A stretch of DNA of 64,000 nucleotides from Mycteria americana (GCF_035582795.1 NC_134368.1:41965501-42029500); one strand, 5' to 3'; counted from the first letter of the stretch, positions 49,978 to 64,000 are shown. The notes: generated from the sequence alone by a model not told the origin. Program-made: numbers and translations.

Positions 49978-52900
49978 CTGAAACCCGTGTAGAGCAAAGA
50001 AATTAACAATCCAAAGAAAAAACAATTCTTCTCAGGATTTCCAACATTCTGTCCAGTATGGTCTAATATTTCCACTGAAACTAAACAGTGCATCCAAAGT
50101 ATAGGATGAGACCTTTGAGATGGTAAAGTTTTTCCTCCCTGTAGAATGAAATTTGTTTTCCCATCTTTTTGCTCTTATGTTTGTCCTTTGTGAGTTTTGC
50201 ATTAAAGGATTCTCTCTACCAACTAGTCCACCCATTATTCTGACTGGATATTAAGTTATCATTAAATTTAGCACACCACAAGACTGAAGTCCAAATACTA
50301 CCTCTTGAGCACAGACACTATGTGGCACCTACACAGAACCCTCCTATAGACATTTTAATATATTGGAGGAGGCATAGCTTTCCATTTGAGATCCAGGAAA
50401 GACAAAATATGAGTTGAAAGGGTGTAACACACTTGAGCATAAGTCTCCGAGAATGCACAAAATGATAGGACGGGTACAGCTTTTCATATACATTTTCCTA
50501 TTCCACGTCTATAAACAGTGTGAAAGTCAGTACTGAATACTCCTAACAAAATGTCCCTCAAAGCTTTTTTCTCATTCACCATTACACTATTTGCTCCATA
50601 ACTATTGCAGGCCATAGTTACGCTGCCTGCAATCAAACTAAAACAACTTACCGTTTAGTGAGACTTTGTATAGTATGTCACCTTGGTCCTATATTTCCAT
50701 CAACAGAAAGTATGATAAAAATAGCAGTTGAGAGACCACCGATTTAAAAAGTCTGGTTCTGTGTAATTGACAGAGAATCACAGAATTAAATCATTAATAA
50801 AATTTAACTTCTTGTATAAAATTATGATACTGAACTTTTCCTGCTCTGTTTTGATTGTAAGTCATCTGAGGAAAGAATAAAAGAAGGAATTTAGTGTTTG
50901 CTTGTAAAATCACTGGAAACAGAAACCTGAGCCAGCTGAAGTCTTACAGTAAAAAAATTTCCTCACCACCACATTGCTACTGTTTAATTGTTTATTACTT
51001 TGAAAATGTAGTCCCAATAGTAACGTTAAAATCTGGTTCTAGGCCAACCAAGGCACACAAGGTAGAGCTGGAAAAGATCCAGTTAGTTTACAGCATCACA
51101 TTTTGCAGTGTCAAAGCAGCAAGTGTTTACTTTAGATACAAAGACATCATAATATCTTGTTTAAATTAAATGCTGAAAATATAAACAGACTGAGATAATT
51201 TTTTTTTTAATGTTTAGACTCATCATAGTGGAAACAGCTTACAATATATGGATAAAACTAAACAGATACAGTGATATTATTCTGGGAAACCTAACTCTTA
51301 CCTTCAAGAGCCTGTGTCCGCCCTGGCAAGCCAGTTGAGAAGTTCAACTGCTGAAACTTCAGTGACCAAATCTAAAGAAAAACTTCCAAGAAAATAAGTC
51401 AGCAATGCAAAGCAGGTGTGGGGAAACTTCAGCTTTCACATAAAGAGCAATTTTTACAGGAAATGTAGGCTGTTTGACTGCCAATTCTATTTATGGCATC
51501 TTCAGGTTTCACCCCCCTCCATTTGTACTAGAAGTACCCAGAGTAGTATTTGGATGCCCAAATCAACTCCATGCCTTTTTAGAATGTTGTAAAGGAGTCT
51601 CCTAGGAGACAGCTGAGACATTTCTCTCAGGTCTTGATCTTATAAATCTAGTTACAAACAGAGGTGAGCCTCTGGTAACAATTTATTCCCCAAAATCCTG
51701 ATGTTACCACCTCCACCATTTTCACTACAGTGCATCAGAGCATGGTGGCTTGTACTCTATATGCAGAAAGCAACCTATTCTTTGAACATCCGTTTTGCTC
51801 CCAAGCTGAACAATGTGTTAAGGAGTTCTTCATGTAATGTCATGTTCTGCAGTGTATTTCATTCAACCTATATTCTGGCACACATTCCTCAGTACTTTTC
51901 ACTGATCTATGGCTTCAGTTATTCTCAAGGAGCTGCTCTATCCAGCTCCTCACTCTTCCCCCCCTCCCTAGAATAAATTCCACCACAATACCAAAATAAA
52001 CACACAATCACTCCACAATGTTATTGGCCTTTTCCCTGAGACATTATTGCATGGCTGAGATGTTGGCTGGTGCATTCCTGGGAGGGGGCAGTGCCATCCC
52101 CCAAAGGTGACCATGAGTCCGCATGAGAAGTTGAGCCAGAGCAACTCGCCCAAACTCCAAGAGCAATGCATGACCAAGACTGCAGAAAGCCACTCTCTGC
52201 CCTGCAGCAGTGATCACTACTTGCATCTCACCCAACACCATGTGGGTCCGTGGCAAGCAAAATCTCCTATGTAGTCTCTCTGTGTCTAACAAGTTATTAC
52301 ATCGCCCTATCAAAAACAGTGGGTCTATTACTATTTTATGTCTTAAATTTACTAGTGTATCCCTTTTCTCTGCTTTGTTAGCCTGTCTCCTAGCTTGCAG
52401 CCTGTGAAGGCAAAGAGAGTATATTCTTTTGTATGAAGGCTAGCACATTTTTATAATAATTACTAAATTACAATCTAATGTTACACATATTTTTAAGCTA
52501 GATTATATTTTGTAAAAGAACTTCCATCTTTTCTTAATGGCATTACTAGGAACATGGCAGTACACAAAATGGAATGTAAATACCTGCAATTTTTTTAACC
52601 ATATTTTTTTAACCATACCGTTCTGAATGATCTCAAACGGCTTTCCAAATTGATGTATGGATAACACGGCTTAGCTTCTAAAGCTGCAGAAGAAACTGCT
52701 ATACCACAAAACGGATTAGCACAGCTTTTTTTCCTGGCAGAGTGTGTTTGTTATGAACTCTCCAATAAAATATTGTATTTCACAATACCAGGCTTTAAAG
52801 AAAACATTAGCAAGACTCAGTCTCTGTCTTCCAGCCAAAAACCCCTCCAAACCGTTCAGAAGGGGGTATTGTGTTTTTCCTTGGTTACCCTAAATACAGT

Positions 52901-54857
52901 ATTTAAAGAAAGTATTATTCAGAAGCTATCAAGTAGGAACAAATGTCTCTGTCTTCAAGTCCCAGAAGATTGTGATGGCATTAAAAGAAATTTAGCATTT
53001 CAAATTGCTCCGTCAAAATCAATTCCTATAAACATGTACTTAGCATTATAAGAAGTGGATATTTGAGACTGTATAAAAAACCCACTCATAATAGAACACA
53101 GAAAAGAACTGACAGAAGGATTCTTCACAGTGACTGCTGGCTTTACAGAAAACCGAGTTTAAGATTCAGGAATGGAGAAGGCGGGAAAAAGAATCACAGT
53201 ATAAGGCTTATCAAGCATTGCAATATCAGGGTATTGTCACTTTAAGCAACAATCCTTTAATTTTTATGTGACTTGATAGACAAGCTACTTTTGCAGAGAT
53301 GTGCCCTCATTTTTATCTGTGCTTCACACAGGCTAAAGATCACGGTCAGTCTGTGCAGCAACAGTACTTCAATAAAGCTGCCACAGAAGGTAGCACAGAC
53401 TGATTAATGAGAACATCCCACAGCTGCTTTTGGCTGTCCCAAATGTCTTCTGTCCTGCTGCACATGAAGATGTTTAAGTATGTGCTACAGGTGGCCACGG
53501 AGTCACCCACTGCTGGTGCAGAGTCCTGACGTTCTTCTTTTCTTTCCTACCTTGCATATGCATAGATCTGGAAGGCTGATTTGGCCTGCAATTACAGGGT
53601 TTTATAGCTTACTTTCAGCACACCAGCGAATAATTCAAAGTCAAAAAACCATACAATTTCAGCTCTTCTTATAATAATCTCATTTCTTGGTTCACAGGTA
53701 CTAGAAAAAAAAAAATCATATTTCATACTACTACAGTGTCGTGCAGAGCGCTCCATACCAGAGTACAACCCTGTAAAGAGCAAAGACCAAAATTAACAAC
53801 TTTTTTTGGATTTAAAGTGGAAAGCCACCATGCTGTATACACCTCAAGAAAGCAAAGCATTGAAACAGAGTGCTTACCTTCAAGCATGTAATGTTGCAGG
53901 TGAGGTGACATGCTCAAAGGTCAGCACATGCTCCTGCACGTAGCTGGGTCAAGCCTGTGAGTTTGCTACTCATATGGTAACAAAAGACGCTTTGGAATTG
54001 TGCTGAATTTTATTTTATTTATTTAGTTATACAAAGTTCCCTGTGTTCTCCTGTTGTTCTTATTTGGAAGATACACTGTATTGCTTATCTGTGTGTAGCA
54101 TGAATCAAAGATGGTGAACGGAGGCTGAAATGACAGAACTGAGTACTGAGACATGAAAAATACATTCCAATACTTAGTCCTGCAAGATTTTGTTCACTGC
54201 AGTTTGATCCGCAAAGCAACCAATGTCATGGGTTTAGGAAGCCACTGGTGAAATACAAGTAATTGAAGTTATGCACGAGCTTCAGGGCAATTGTGGTCTA
54301 AGGGCAAATAGAATTTTCTGACACTGCATCTCTTGTGTGGAAGTTACATTTAACATCCTCAGTGCCCTTAGGATGCACTGAGTCTTTGAAAACAGAGGAA
54401 AGTACACCTATTGATGTCACTGTAAATAACCTCACCCATTGCCTTCACTGTTGTTTAATGATGAATCATATTTTGATATTAAATTTAAGCATTCTCTGCA
54501 AGGGAAGAAGAGCAGAGTACAGCAGAATCAGTAGAAAGTGCCAAGCTGGAGGAAAACAATTTGAAATTATCTTTCTAACTTAACGCAGAAAATCAGAAAC
54601 ATAGCTCACGTCTGGATTTCCTTAACACTATTAAGCAAAGATAAAAAAATTCCAAACAAAACCACGGAACATTAGAGACAGACTTTCCAAGATGCTTCCA
54701 AAGACGCATTCACTAAGCTTGTACACGCACTTATTGCCCAAAAGCTCTCATGTTCACACAGATCATGACAGTGTGCACTCTGCACATAGCAGGAGCTAAT
54801 TTTTCATTTTAATCAGCTAATACACAAGCTAGAGCTCGGAAATGGCAAGTTGGTGTC

Positions 54858-54876
54858 TTTTTTTTTTTTTTTTTTT
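54858..54876 (+). repeat. Poly-T tract (T19)
   Basis: Nineteen uninterrupted T bases in AT-rich intergenic DNA. It could be the tail of a minus-strand retroposon, but no body was recognised beside it. Confidence 0.9.
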
Positions 54877-56442
54877 ACAATAGAAAACACATAATTGAAC
54901 CAGGAATAAGCTACTGAATATTGCAATTAGTGTTTTTTTACTTTTAATTAATAAAATATATATATACACACTGTACCTTGTCTGGGTATGTCTCACAGAA
55001 GAAAAAAAAGACCAGAGGGAAATTCTGGCCAGGGAAGTCAATTAGACTTTTCCAACCTCATTAAAGTCAGGCACAGTCCATCCATAGTCTTAATGCAGAA
55101 GTAGTGATGTTCTGGAATAAGTATGCTGCACAGGACAACAGAGAAACAGGCTATCAAGAAAGATAAAAAGGAATTAAAACCTGAATGTGCTATTTTATAA
55201 AAGAACTCATCATGTTATTTGTAAGTTTTGTTCATAAATTTAGATTTCAATTTCAGAATTTGCCATGTAAATTAGAATTGCAGTTGAAGAGCTGTGAAGA
55301 AAGAAGTCACCTTGAAATTGCATGAGGGAACAGACCCAAGATTTTCTCCACCTCCTTGCATGTATGGGGTCTCAGTTATTTTTCAGTAAATATGTAGTTT
55401 GGCCAACTGATCAAATAATTCTTTTTTTTTCCTGTAAACAGAAATTTATCTCCAGTTAAGGCACTCCCTCCCCTTTTTTTGGTCCTCCTTTTTAATACCC
55501 AAGATTAGGACTGGTTTTAGTCCAACCTTATGAGAATGCTTTCATGTTACTTATATTTGTGTGTGGTAATTACAAAAAGATTTTCTTAACCCTTACCCAC
55601 TGATCTCTAAGAAGAATTAAGAGCAGCTTTTCCATGAGAGCGTCTAGTCGGCTGTACTTGCAGACCACTTTCTAATGTTTTTTAACCTTGTGTCATTTGG
55701 ACTTTCCTCTCCAAACAGATACGTTTCAGTAAGTGGCTCATTAGCATTACATAGGAGAAGAATCCTTATTTTTTTTTCCTTTTAAAACCTCCATATCCTT
55801 AGCTATCTATCTCTGGTGTTTGTACTGATATTACAGCCACTTCAGTAAATTGAAGCTCTTCCACAGATCTCTACTCCAAATCAGCGCCAGCCTCAATTCT
55901 TTGGCTGAGGCAAATGCCAGACGTTGTTTATACAGTGGTAATCAACATGGTAAATTTAGAATATACCAGAATAAATTATGATAAATTTGCTGCCTCAGGA
56001 TAAAGATAACATACGGGTAGAGTCAGTGGTTATCTCTTAAAAAAAGGGGAAATTGATGAACAGACATTTTTTTTCCTTCCAGGCTATCATAATAAATGTA
56101 TTTTTCCCCTCTGGGATTTGTAGAAAAAGAAGATGGGACATGTGGATCTCATGAACTCTGATGCTAAATACAGCTACAACTTTTGAAAGACTGTCTTCCC
56201 TATATTTCAAGTTGAACTCCATGTTCGTTCCTTAGCTTTAAGAGTTGTTTTCTTTCTTTTTTTCCCCTGCCATCTCTCCAGAGGTCAGGAAATGAACTGT
56301 GTGCCATCAGAGAGCAAAGCTGTGCAGTACCCAGGGGGCCTGATAACACTGGTGCCTTTTTCTTTCCCCACCTCAGCAGCATGACTTGCTGTTCCCAGAG
56401 GGGGGTTCAGAATTGTCAACTAGTGGAAAATAAACGGTGATA

Positions 56443-56480
56443 TTGGTTTTGGGGGGTTTTGGTGTTTTTTTGGGGTTTTT
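56443..56480 (+). repeat. 38-base tract of only T and G
   Basis: TTGGTTTTGGGGGGTTTTGG and continuing T/G, then T-rich DNA with G spacers to about 56,518. It is the reverse-complement form of the A/C tracts elsewhere in the window. Its G runs give moderate quadruplex potential on the + strand. Confidence 0.85.
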
Positions 56481-59400
56481 ATTTGTTTGTTGCTTTGGTT
56501 TTTTTGTTTGTTTTTTTTAAAACTAAGATTATTTATGAAAAAAAAAAATCTTTTGAGCCTAGGATTTCACTTCATTTTCCTCCTCAAACTTAGTGCTTGA
56601 GAGCTTTTTTTTTTTTTTAGGCAAGTTAATTTACCTGGAGAATGAGGTTCCAGAAAATATCCATTCCAAATGCAAACTATCTTCAGAGTAGACTGACATT
56701 TCCCTCTCTGTCAAATACTGGTACTGGGCCCAAAATCTGTGGGAGGAAAAACACATGCTTGTGCCCAGTATGCAAGTTTGGCAACCCTTCTGGGGAATGA
56801 AGACAATTAGGATCTAACTAAATCCTAATCTAGCTGTGAAGTGTGGCAATCATCCACAGTAGATGTTACCTGTATCGGGACGCTTTTGTAAGTAAAATAC
56901 TGCGGCTAGAATCCACATACATTGAGTATGCAGTCAGCCCTTTGTTAAGCTAACAGGCAGAATTGTGTTTCTTCAATTTCATTTTCCACGTCTGCCTTTC
57001 AACTCCACCAAACTTTAAGTATGTGTTTAAGTCCAACAGGCTTTAATAGGATTTAAACACATGCTGTGCCTCACTGAGGAGGAAAGGGATTACTCACGTG
57101 CCTACTCACTTAAATTACGCGCTTTGCTGAATGGGAGACTTTATGTGCTACTACACTGTACTGAGAGAAGATGTGAAGGTAGAAGCCTGAAGCCTGATAA
57201 CACTTTTTTGTCCTGTCTCCGGGTCATGGCAAGGACAATGAGCAGGCAACACATCTTCATCTTCCCCTTTTGGAAGAGCAGGGGATATCCCATGCAGAGC
57301 AGGAGCATCCAGGCCAGGGAGGTACCCATCTACCGGGGCACTTGCAAATGTGCTAAACCCAAATGAACTGCAGTAAGACCGTACTGCCCGGAGCCACCTA
57401 GGAGATAAACTGCACACTGCCAGCTGGTAACACACACATCTCAGAAGCTGCTGTAGTATTGATTTTACACCTCCAGAATGATAGCAGAGAAGCAAAATTC
57501 CAGCATCATGTCTAGTTTTGTTAAATAAAATCATATTTCCCATTTCCCAAGATATCCTAAGCCATTAAGAAAATCTTTGCGGCACCCAATATGGTACTGG
57601 TTACCTTACCAGGGGGTTTCTGGTGAGGAGCTAAACAGGACCGAGTCACCTTGCTATGCAGGGAGGCACATCTCCTGAACTTGCCTCAGTTCATCCCAGA
57701 GGGCTGCTGTGGTGAGCATCTATATCCCTGGCAACCCGGAGGCTCAGAAAAACCCATCATTAATCACCGAGCCCCTTGGAGAGCAACTAGAAGCACTTCT
57801 CTGTACCTCAACTGTTTCAATCTTTTCCCACGTCTCATTCTCTTTTTTTGCTCACTCACTGCAGCCGTACAAACGCCATAACATTTCAGAAAGATATTTA
57901 CAATCTCAGGCATCCAAGTGACCAGCATTTCCCTGTGACCTTCTCACCCTATCAATTAGCTGTCAAGTTTTTTCTATGTTATGTCCTTACAGAAATTTTT
58001 CTTAGGCTTCTGTAGCTTAAACACAGCCACTCCAATGCTCACACTGGGAAAGTTTACATTTGGCTGGAGTGTGACTGCACTGCGGGAGCTGTATACCACC
58101 TACCTGGCACAAGTGCCTAACCCTGTAAACCACAGCTTAACCTGGCAGCACAGAGCACTCAGAAAACTTAACACATTACTGAGCTGTAAAGATGACTTCA
58201 AATTTCCATTAGCTCCTGTCTTTAACCAGGCAAACTATGCAGCTGGCTACTACCACTCCTAAAATTAAGGTATTTGTGCTTTTCATCATAGCGAAACACA
58301 ACAGATGAGTTTAAACATATAACCTGATAGGGGTATTTTCCTTGTGTTATTTGAGAAAAAAAACTTGCATCTGGAAGCTGTGTTTCCTCTTAAAAAAAAA
58401 ATTAAAAAACCCAGAGTTTAAATTCGCTCAGCAAAAACCACAGTATGCAACCTGGAATACGGTATAAATAAGCCACTTAAAGCGTGCCTCAGAGATGGTT
58501 GTTGCATTAGCATAGGCAGGGCATTCAGCTGAAATTCTCTCTAGAGGCATTTAAAAGAAGTAAAAAAAAAAAAAATCTAACTGTAAATTTATTTGCTTAC
58601 TAAAGCCTATAGGAATTATGAACTTCGAAACACTTCAAGAAATAATGCAAGAAGACACTGAAAATTTGCCCTATGAACTGGGAATTCAGACAACCTTTTT
58701 CTGATTCAAATGTTTTTATATAATACATATGCACATATACGCACATATCTAGGTAGATAGATCAATCGGATTTAAGTAAGAAAACTGGAATTGCAAGCCA
58801 CTGCTGGTTCTTGCTGGCTCTACTTTCCATCAGGAACCGCTGGAGATACTGCTGTTCCCAGGGACACCAGCTTAGCTCCTGTCCTGGAGCTGCCAAGCAA
58901 GCACGGAGGCAGGATTGGCAGATGGCCTTGATATACTCACTATAGTGTACTGTCTCTTCCATCAGCTGTGTTCATTTTTCAGGGTGCAATCATTGTAATT
59001 GCTCCTTCTGCAATTAGAAGTTTCAGTGTGAATAAGCCACGCTCAGTTTGAAGAATGACCGTTCACATTGGTTTCCTGGTTTATTTTATTGCTTGAAATG
59101 TGGCAGCGACTCAAAGTCTAAACCTGGTATGGGGCCTCTTCATCCTAACTGAGGTAGATCCTCTTGTGCAAAGACAGACTGAACCTCCAAGAACTTGCAG
59201 TCTTTCAGAGGGATTTGCAGAGACAAAAGCCAGGTAAGTGCTTTGCGCTTCCTAAATATCCTCCATAAAAAAGCAAAAGACAGGGAAAAGAAGTGCTACT
59301 GTGGAGCATGTTATTTTATAGGTGGAAAACTGAGGCAGAAGTGTCTTTAAAAAGTACCTCTTAAAGTATTTTAATAACTTTGAAAATCTGAGCCTAAGTG

Positions 59401-60579
59401 AACTGGCCACGGTTACGCAGGAAGGCTTTGACCGAATGGGAAAATGAATGCATGTCTCCGAGTCCCATGTCAGGCTCGTAGCAGTCCTCCTTTCCCCAGC
59501 CAATTTGCACATTAAAAATATTCAGAAAAGCTTCTGATTGCAGGAGGTCTAAGTTTCAGATGGGCAGTTCATGTGACTCCAAAAAGACATACCAAATCTA
59601 GGGGAGTCATTTACCAGGAAAGAGAGAGTTAACTCCATACACACACAGTAAAGATAGAATATATATATATCAAAGCTTTCACACTTTTTTCCATTCTGTA
59701 GTTTGCTCCATACTTTAAAAATGTATTTAAACTGAGTGACCATGTATGCAAAGGAAAACTTTACAAGCAGATAAGTCTTCTAGAGCTGAATGTCTGCCAA
59801 GACAAAACTGTGTGGTTTATTTTAAAAGGAGTGGTTATCACTCAGAACACACCATTTCTGTTTAAGCAGTGGAGGCAAAGTTAATGCTTACAATTTTTAC
59901 TTGTCATTAAAATAGAACTTTCAAGAAATAAAATCTCATTTTTTTAGCCTATACTGAAACAAAAAAATTGATAGCAATTTATACAGAGGAAAGTTTTTGA
60001 TTCAAAAGGAAGGATATTTTGAAAAATTATTTCGTGGAGAAATGAAACTCTGATACGAAGAGCTCTTACATGCAGGTGTTATGTATTATAATCTATATTA
60101 CAGTACTGTATTATCCACATGAGACCAGGTACAAAGGAAAACTTCTGGACTTTATTCAAGTTTGTGGGCTTGATTCTAATTTTATTTACAGCAGGTCTTA
60201 CCTCCATAGACATGAGTACCTCCACTGGCTTCAGTGAACCCTCAGACTTTATATTGGCATACGTAAGAGGTATTGAGACTCTCACTCATTTCTATTTTAA
60301 CTCTCAGGTGTGAGTGTGCAAAGGCAAAAGCTCAGAAAATTGTTTTATATTTACCATTATCAAGAAAGAGTCACGAGAACAAGACCTCATATTTCTTATG
60401 GTTTATTTCAACATACCTTGTCGAGACCAACATGAACTTCTCACTCTTTTTATAGGAGTAGAAGCAGGTTTTGCTCCAGGGGTAAAAATAGACCAATTTG
60501 ACAGAAATCAGAGAGAACTACAGAAGATTAAAACTCAGGCAAGACAGAATCACTTCAAATCCATATCATCTGCTTCGAA

Positions 60580-60593
60580 CAACAACAACAACA
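60580..60593 (+). repeat. Short AAC trinucleotide repeat
   Basis: About four to five AAC units in intergenic DNA, followed by AGAAGCAGC. Confidence 0.8.
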
Positions 60594-60876
60594 GAAGCAG
60601 CACATTTGTATACCTTCTCCTTTTCTAAGTGGTGTTCATTACTAAGTTACTGTACGTGTCTTAATTTATGTCAGCTGGGGGAGATCCTAGTTTTTCAAAG
60701 AATTTGCTTTGGTCCATGTAATGAGGAAACTTAACTTCATGCCTTTCTTCTTTACATGTCTAAAAAATTAAATCATTTGCATCACTCCCTGACTTGTCAG
60801 TAAACAAACTCATTCGCTCCTGACAACTGTAAGTCTTTCTAGAACTCAAGCTGGTGCACAGGAAAGGGGGGTGTAG

Positions 60877-60889
60877 CCACTAGGTGGCA
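60877..60889 (+). promoter_or_regulatory. Candidate CTCF binding site (plus orientation)
   Basis: CCACTAGGTGGCAA matches 13 of 14 positions of the CTCF core CCASYAGRKGGCRS, with only the last position off. It lies in gene-poor DNA on the side where HAND2 is expected. Its orientation points right, opposite to the FBXO8 intronic site. Confidence 0.55.
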
Positions 60890-63800
60890 ATAGAAACCCC
60901 TCAAATAAACTACTATTACACACACTATTTAAGCTATTCAATAGCTATCAATTTCAACTAAAAGTGTTGAATAAAAGGAAGCAAACAAAATTTCTTATTG
61001 GTCATTAAACCCCCTACATTTTCAGTACAATTTTCTGTAAGGTTAATAGGAAACAACCGATTTAGCATTGTATTACATTAGTTTCTCTTATTTATCTTCA
61101 TATTTTCTCCCAAGATCATTATTTAACATGCCATGCAGTAGAGAAATTATTTTCAAATATTATTTCAGCATTATTGGAAAGTATTGTGATAATTTCTGTT
61201 GTGCTTAATAAATTTAGCACTCTGCCATCACTGCAGAAGTCAGACAGCTAAAATTATTACTTTCCTGAGTTTGAAAGCATTAACAGACTTAAAACTACAA
61301 CTGACTGAGCTGCTGTTTGCATTACATATTTTGTTCTCAAGTTCTAAAATCTTGGTGACTCTCGCAGGGGACTTAAGAAGAAAATTAGTCTTCAAATTAG
61401 ATCTTGTTACATATCCAAAAATACCTTAAATTTAGAGATCGTTGTTTCAAATTTAGCACAAATGTTTCTATGCTGGAAAGTTCCTTGTCTGTATGTGTGC
61501 AACTCACCACTATGCTATAAATTTCACACTGCTCATTTTCACAGCTTGTGAGTTAGCAAAAGTAAAAATCACAACCTAAAGCACATGCACATTATAACAG
61601 AGTTAAGATTGCAGAGTTCAGATTGCATAAAGATATGAGTGTATAAATTTGCTGTTTCCATTTTCAAACACCAGATTTTTCAACTTCAACATCTCTTTAA
61701 TGTTGGTCTTATATATAATTTCCAAGGTTTCTTTTCGTTTGGACACCAAAACCTCCTGCAGTGAACTCCTCCTTGCCATTATCATCATGGTTCAACTACT
61801 GAACATTGAGACTTTTACCCCAAAGCACCAGGACCGCGCAGGCAGGACCAAGTGCTGCTTTCAGTTTGGTAATGGCAACCAGTACGCCTGATCTAGCCTA
61901 CTTTTTTTTTCTTCCCTGTTTCAAGAGGTGTGGGGGTTTCTGCATATGTAGTGCCACAAGACAGTCCAGGAGGAAAAGAAATTCAGAGGAGGCTGGTTTG
62001 AGTTCTCTCTCCTCACACCACCTTCTTCCCCTCTCTCATTCCTCCTGCTCTGTCTCCCTCCGCTTCGTAGCAATGCGATCTGTGTTACGTTACCATGTTA
62101 GCGTCCTCGGATGCCAGCTTTTCTCCAGGGGATTGCCAGACAGGGAAGGGAAAGAGTAATAAAACTAAAACTGAACTTGAATTTCATTCTGAAGGAAAAG
62201 AGCAGAGAAGTACCTGTTCTTTAGGTACTCCACTGCTGTGGGGTTTTCTTAACTAAATCTTAACAGGGACAGCAAATTATCACCAAAAAATAAATGTACA
62301 GTGGAAAAACTCAGATAGCCTGCCAGGAGACATTCTCGTAATTTGTTAGAGAACAGGTCCATCAGAATACAAATCCAAACACCCCAGTTTGGGAAAATGG
62401 TGTGACAAATTCAGACACCAATTGTGCCAAAATTTCACACATTAATTTCATCTCTAAAAGGAGGCAAAGGAGAATAAAGTATCAACTTTTGCAAAAATCA
62501 AGTCCAAATCTGGATTTTGAAAGCTCAGCCTGTTTTCTGTTTACCATGTCATGTATTTGCCATAGAAATATAACTTTTTCATTAACATTTTTGCCTACAG
62601 CTTTGAAATACTGAAAAGCAATATTAAACTCTTAATAAAATAGAAATACAGTCACAGGCATGCACATGAACACTGATTGACATCTTCAGACTTTCCCTCA
62701 AAAATATGACTAAAAATACATTTGGAGAAAATCTGGTTTAAAATTTGAAACCATTATTTTCCTGTCTGCGAGTGGTGCAAGTCACACTTTTCATTCTTTA
62801 CCAGCACAATTAATTCTAGTGAGGATCTGGAGGTGACATAATTGCATAAGTCATAAATCTACTTAAATAACAAAAAAATCTAATAGGAAGCACTAAACAC
62901 AAATATACCATTTTAATCCCAAATATTTAAATAAAATGGAGGTGTTCAGGGTGTAAGTTGTTTTTCTTGTATTTCGCTACAGTCGGCTTTAATAAACACA
63001 CAGCGAGAAGGTATTTAAGATATTCTTCCTGCCATTGCTCTTGTGTTTAGTCCCCCTGGTTGGTCAGGCCTTGTGGCTCTGGAAATACACAGCATCTACG
63101 GATGCTGGTACTAACCAAGGCAAAACAATGATTCAGCAAGGTTACAATACAAGTGATGAATATAATAAGAAATAAATCAAATTTAAGAGATGTTGCTTTA
63201 CTGCTAGGTTATCGGGAGAAAGAGTAGCAAAAACCCACAAGATATGAAGATGCAGATGAAACCAATAGTGTCTCAGATTTGCATCAATCAGTTTAAAAAT
63301 ACACATATCTGACAAGTAGACAACAAGCCACACAGGGAGCTCTTACAGACAAGAGTTCATTTAAGTCTTCAAGCAGGCTTGTAAATTCTCTTAAATTGTC
63401 ATGTATAAACAGGCTTTGTTTAGCCCATGCACCTCTCCTCTGTCTGGGAGCACATGGAAACAGGCCCTAAGGAAATGAAGCTTTTGGTTGTTAAACTGAG
63501 GTAAGTTAACATATTGTTAAAAACCTATTACAATTATGCCAGATTCACATGATTCAAAGAGAGAATGAAGAGGAGCAAGGCAATGCTGACCTTTTGTACT
63601 ATCATCTCTTTTCAAAATGCTTCTTTGTAGAGCCTATTGTCCCATTTGCTTCATTCCTTTTTCTCTACCAGAGCTCTTCGAGAAATAGGAGTAAAGGGAA
63701 ATAAATCCAAGTAGTTCTTCATGTCTTATATTTAACCACTGCCCCAGGAGGATCTCATTCTTCCTCAGACCTGGCAGCAAGAGGTAGTAGTAGGAAACAG

Positions 63801-64000
63801 AGCAAGAAATAGAGAAGCAGAAGGAACAGCTGTTCTCTAGCTATCATGCAAAGATGCTCCACCTGTGTAGCAACTGGAGTGATCTAAAGTGGGGAACCAC
63901 CTTCTCTCTGCAGGTAGGGATGGTGACCAAGTACATGGAAGTCCCTGCTAAATGAGAAGTTTCTGTCACATGAAAAGTCTGATATGTTTGCAGATCCAGC

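Larger units (their letters stand above)
29721..64000. other. Gene-poor AT-rich stretch, no confident gene
   Basis: I read all listed open frames on both strands. None resembles a known family, and none has a convincing chain of splice sites, apart from the single weak mini-exon candidate at 49,925-49,977. The HAND2 coding sequence, expected on this side from human synteny, is not present, so HAND2 lies further right if synteny holds. The stretch fits a regulatory gene desert. Small repeats and motifs are listed separately. Confidence 0.7.

Noticed and set aside
45301-50785. ATTCTATG at about 45,301 and GAATCACAGAAT at about 50,775, similar to the 3' octamer repeats of avian CR1 elements.
   Set aside because: Single, isolated matches without the repeated octamer or any adjoining CR1 body. 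Too short to call a CR1 insertion.
53490-53505. CTACAGGTGGCCA as a further CTCF-type site.
   Set aside because: The first four core positions and the final purine do not fit.
57061-57543. Opposed open frames of 101 (+) and 130 (-) codons with somewhat higher GC.
   Set aside because: No recognisable domain on either strand and no flanking splice logic. Possibly an old transposon fragment, but no family identified.
29721-64000. HAND2 coding exons expected from human gene order.
   Set aside because: No bHLH-like frame or the Ala-rich HAND2 N-terminus appears on either strand. The gene must lie outside the window if synteny holds.

Overview
This is a vertebrate nuclear genome window, most likely from a bird (sauropsid). 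The one protein-coding gene I can prove is split into short exons with GT..AG introns. There are no operons and no densely packed ORFs. The locus is compact, the AT-rich spacer DNA holds few interspersed repeats, and long strand-pure A/C tracts recur. The bird call is an inference; the vertebrate call is firm.

Left part (1-14,970): the gene is FBXO8, on the + strand. Five coding exons (1229-1557, 3848-3974, 11462-11580, 13245-13441, 14209-14396) join in frame to a 319-residue protein with an N-terminal arm, an F-box and a Sec7-like domain. The window opens inside the intron before the first coding exon, so the promoter and 5' leader exon lie further left. The 3' UTR ends near a polyadenylation signal at 14,945-14,950.

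Middle (14,970-24,950): AT-rich intergenic DNA with no supportable gene. It holds small repeats, a 12-bp perfect inverted repeat and a G-rich tract.

CpG-island cluster (about 24,950-29,720): a nearly 5 kb GC- and CpG-rich block in an otherwise AT-rich window, with no recognisable coding exon. It contains a G-quadruplex-prone tract, a GCCGA pentanucleotide repeat, an AT-rich core dense in homeodomain-type sites, a TATA-like box, a perfect CArG (SRF) box and A/C-only tracts. In human, FBXO8 is transcribed toward HAND2 across a gene-poor interval, so this block is a good candidate for a distal regulatory hub or a non-coding RNA promoter of the HAND2 side. That assignment is inference.

Right part (29,720-64,000): gene-poor AT-rich DNA. 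It holds small tandem and inverted repeats, one possible minus-strand mini-exon near 49.95 kb, a candidate conserved-type block near 40.7 kb, and a strong CTCF-type motif at 60,877-60,889. A second CTCF-type motif lies in FBXO8 (3,594-3,606) in the opposite, divergent orientation.
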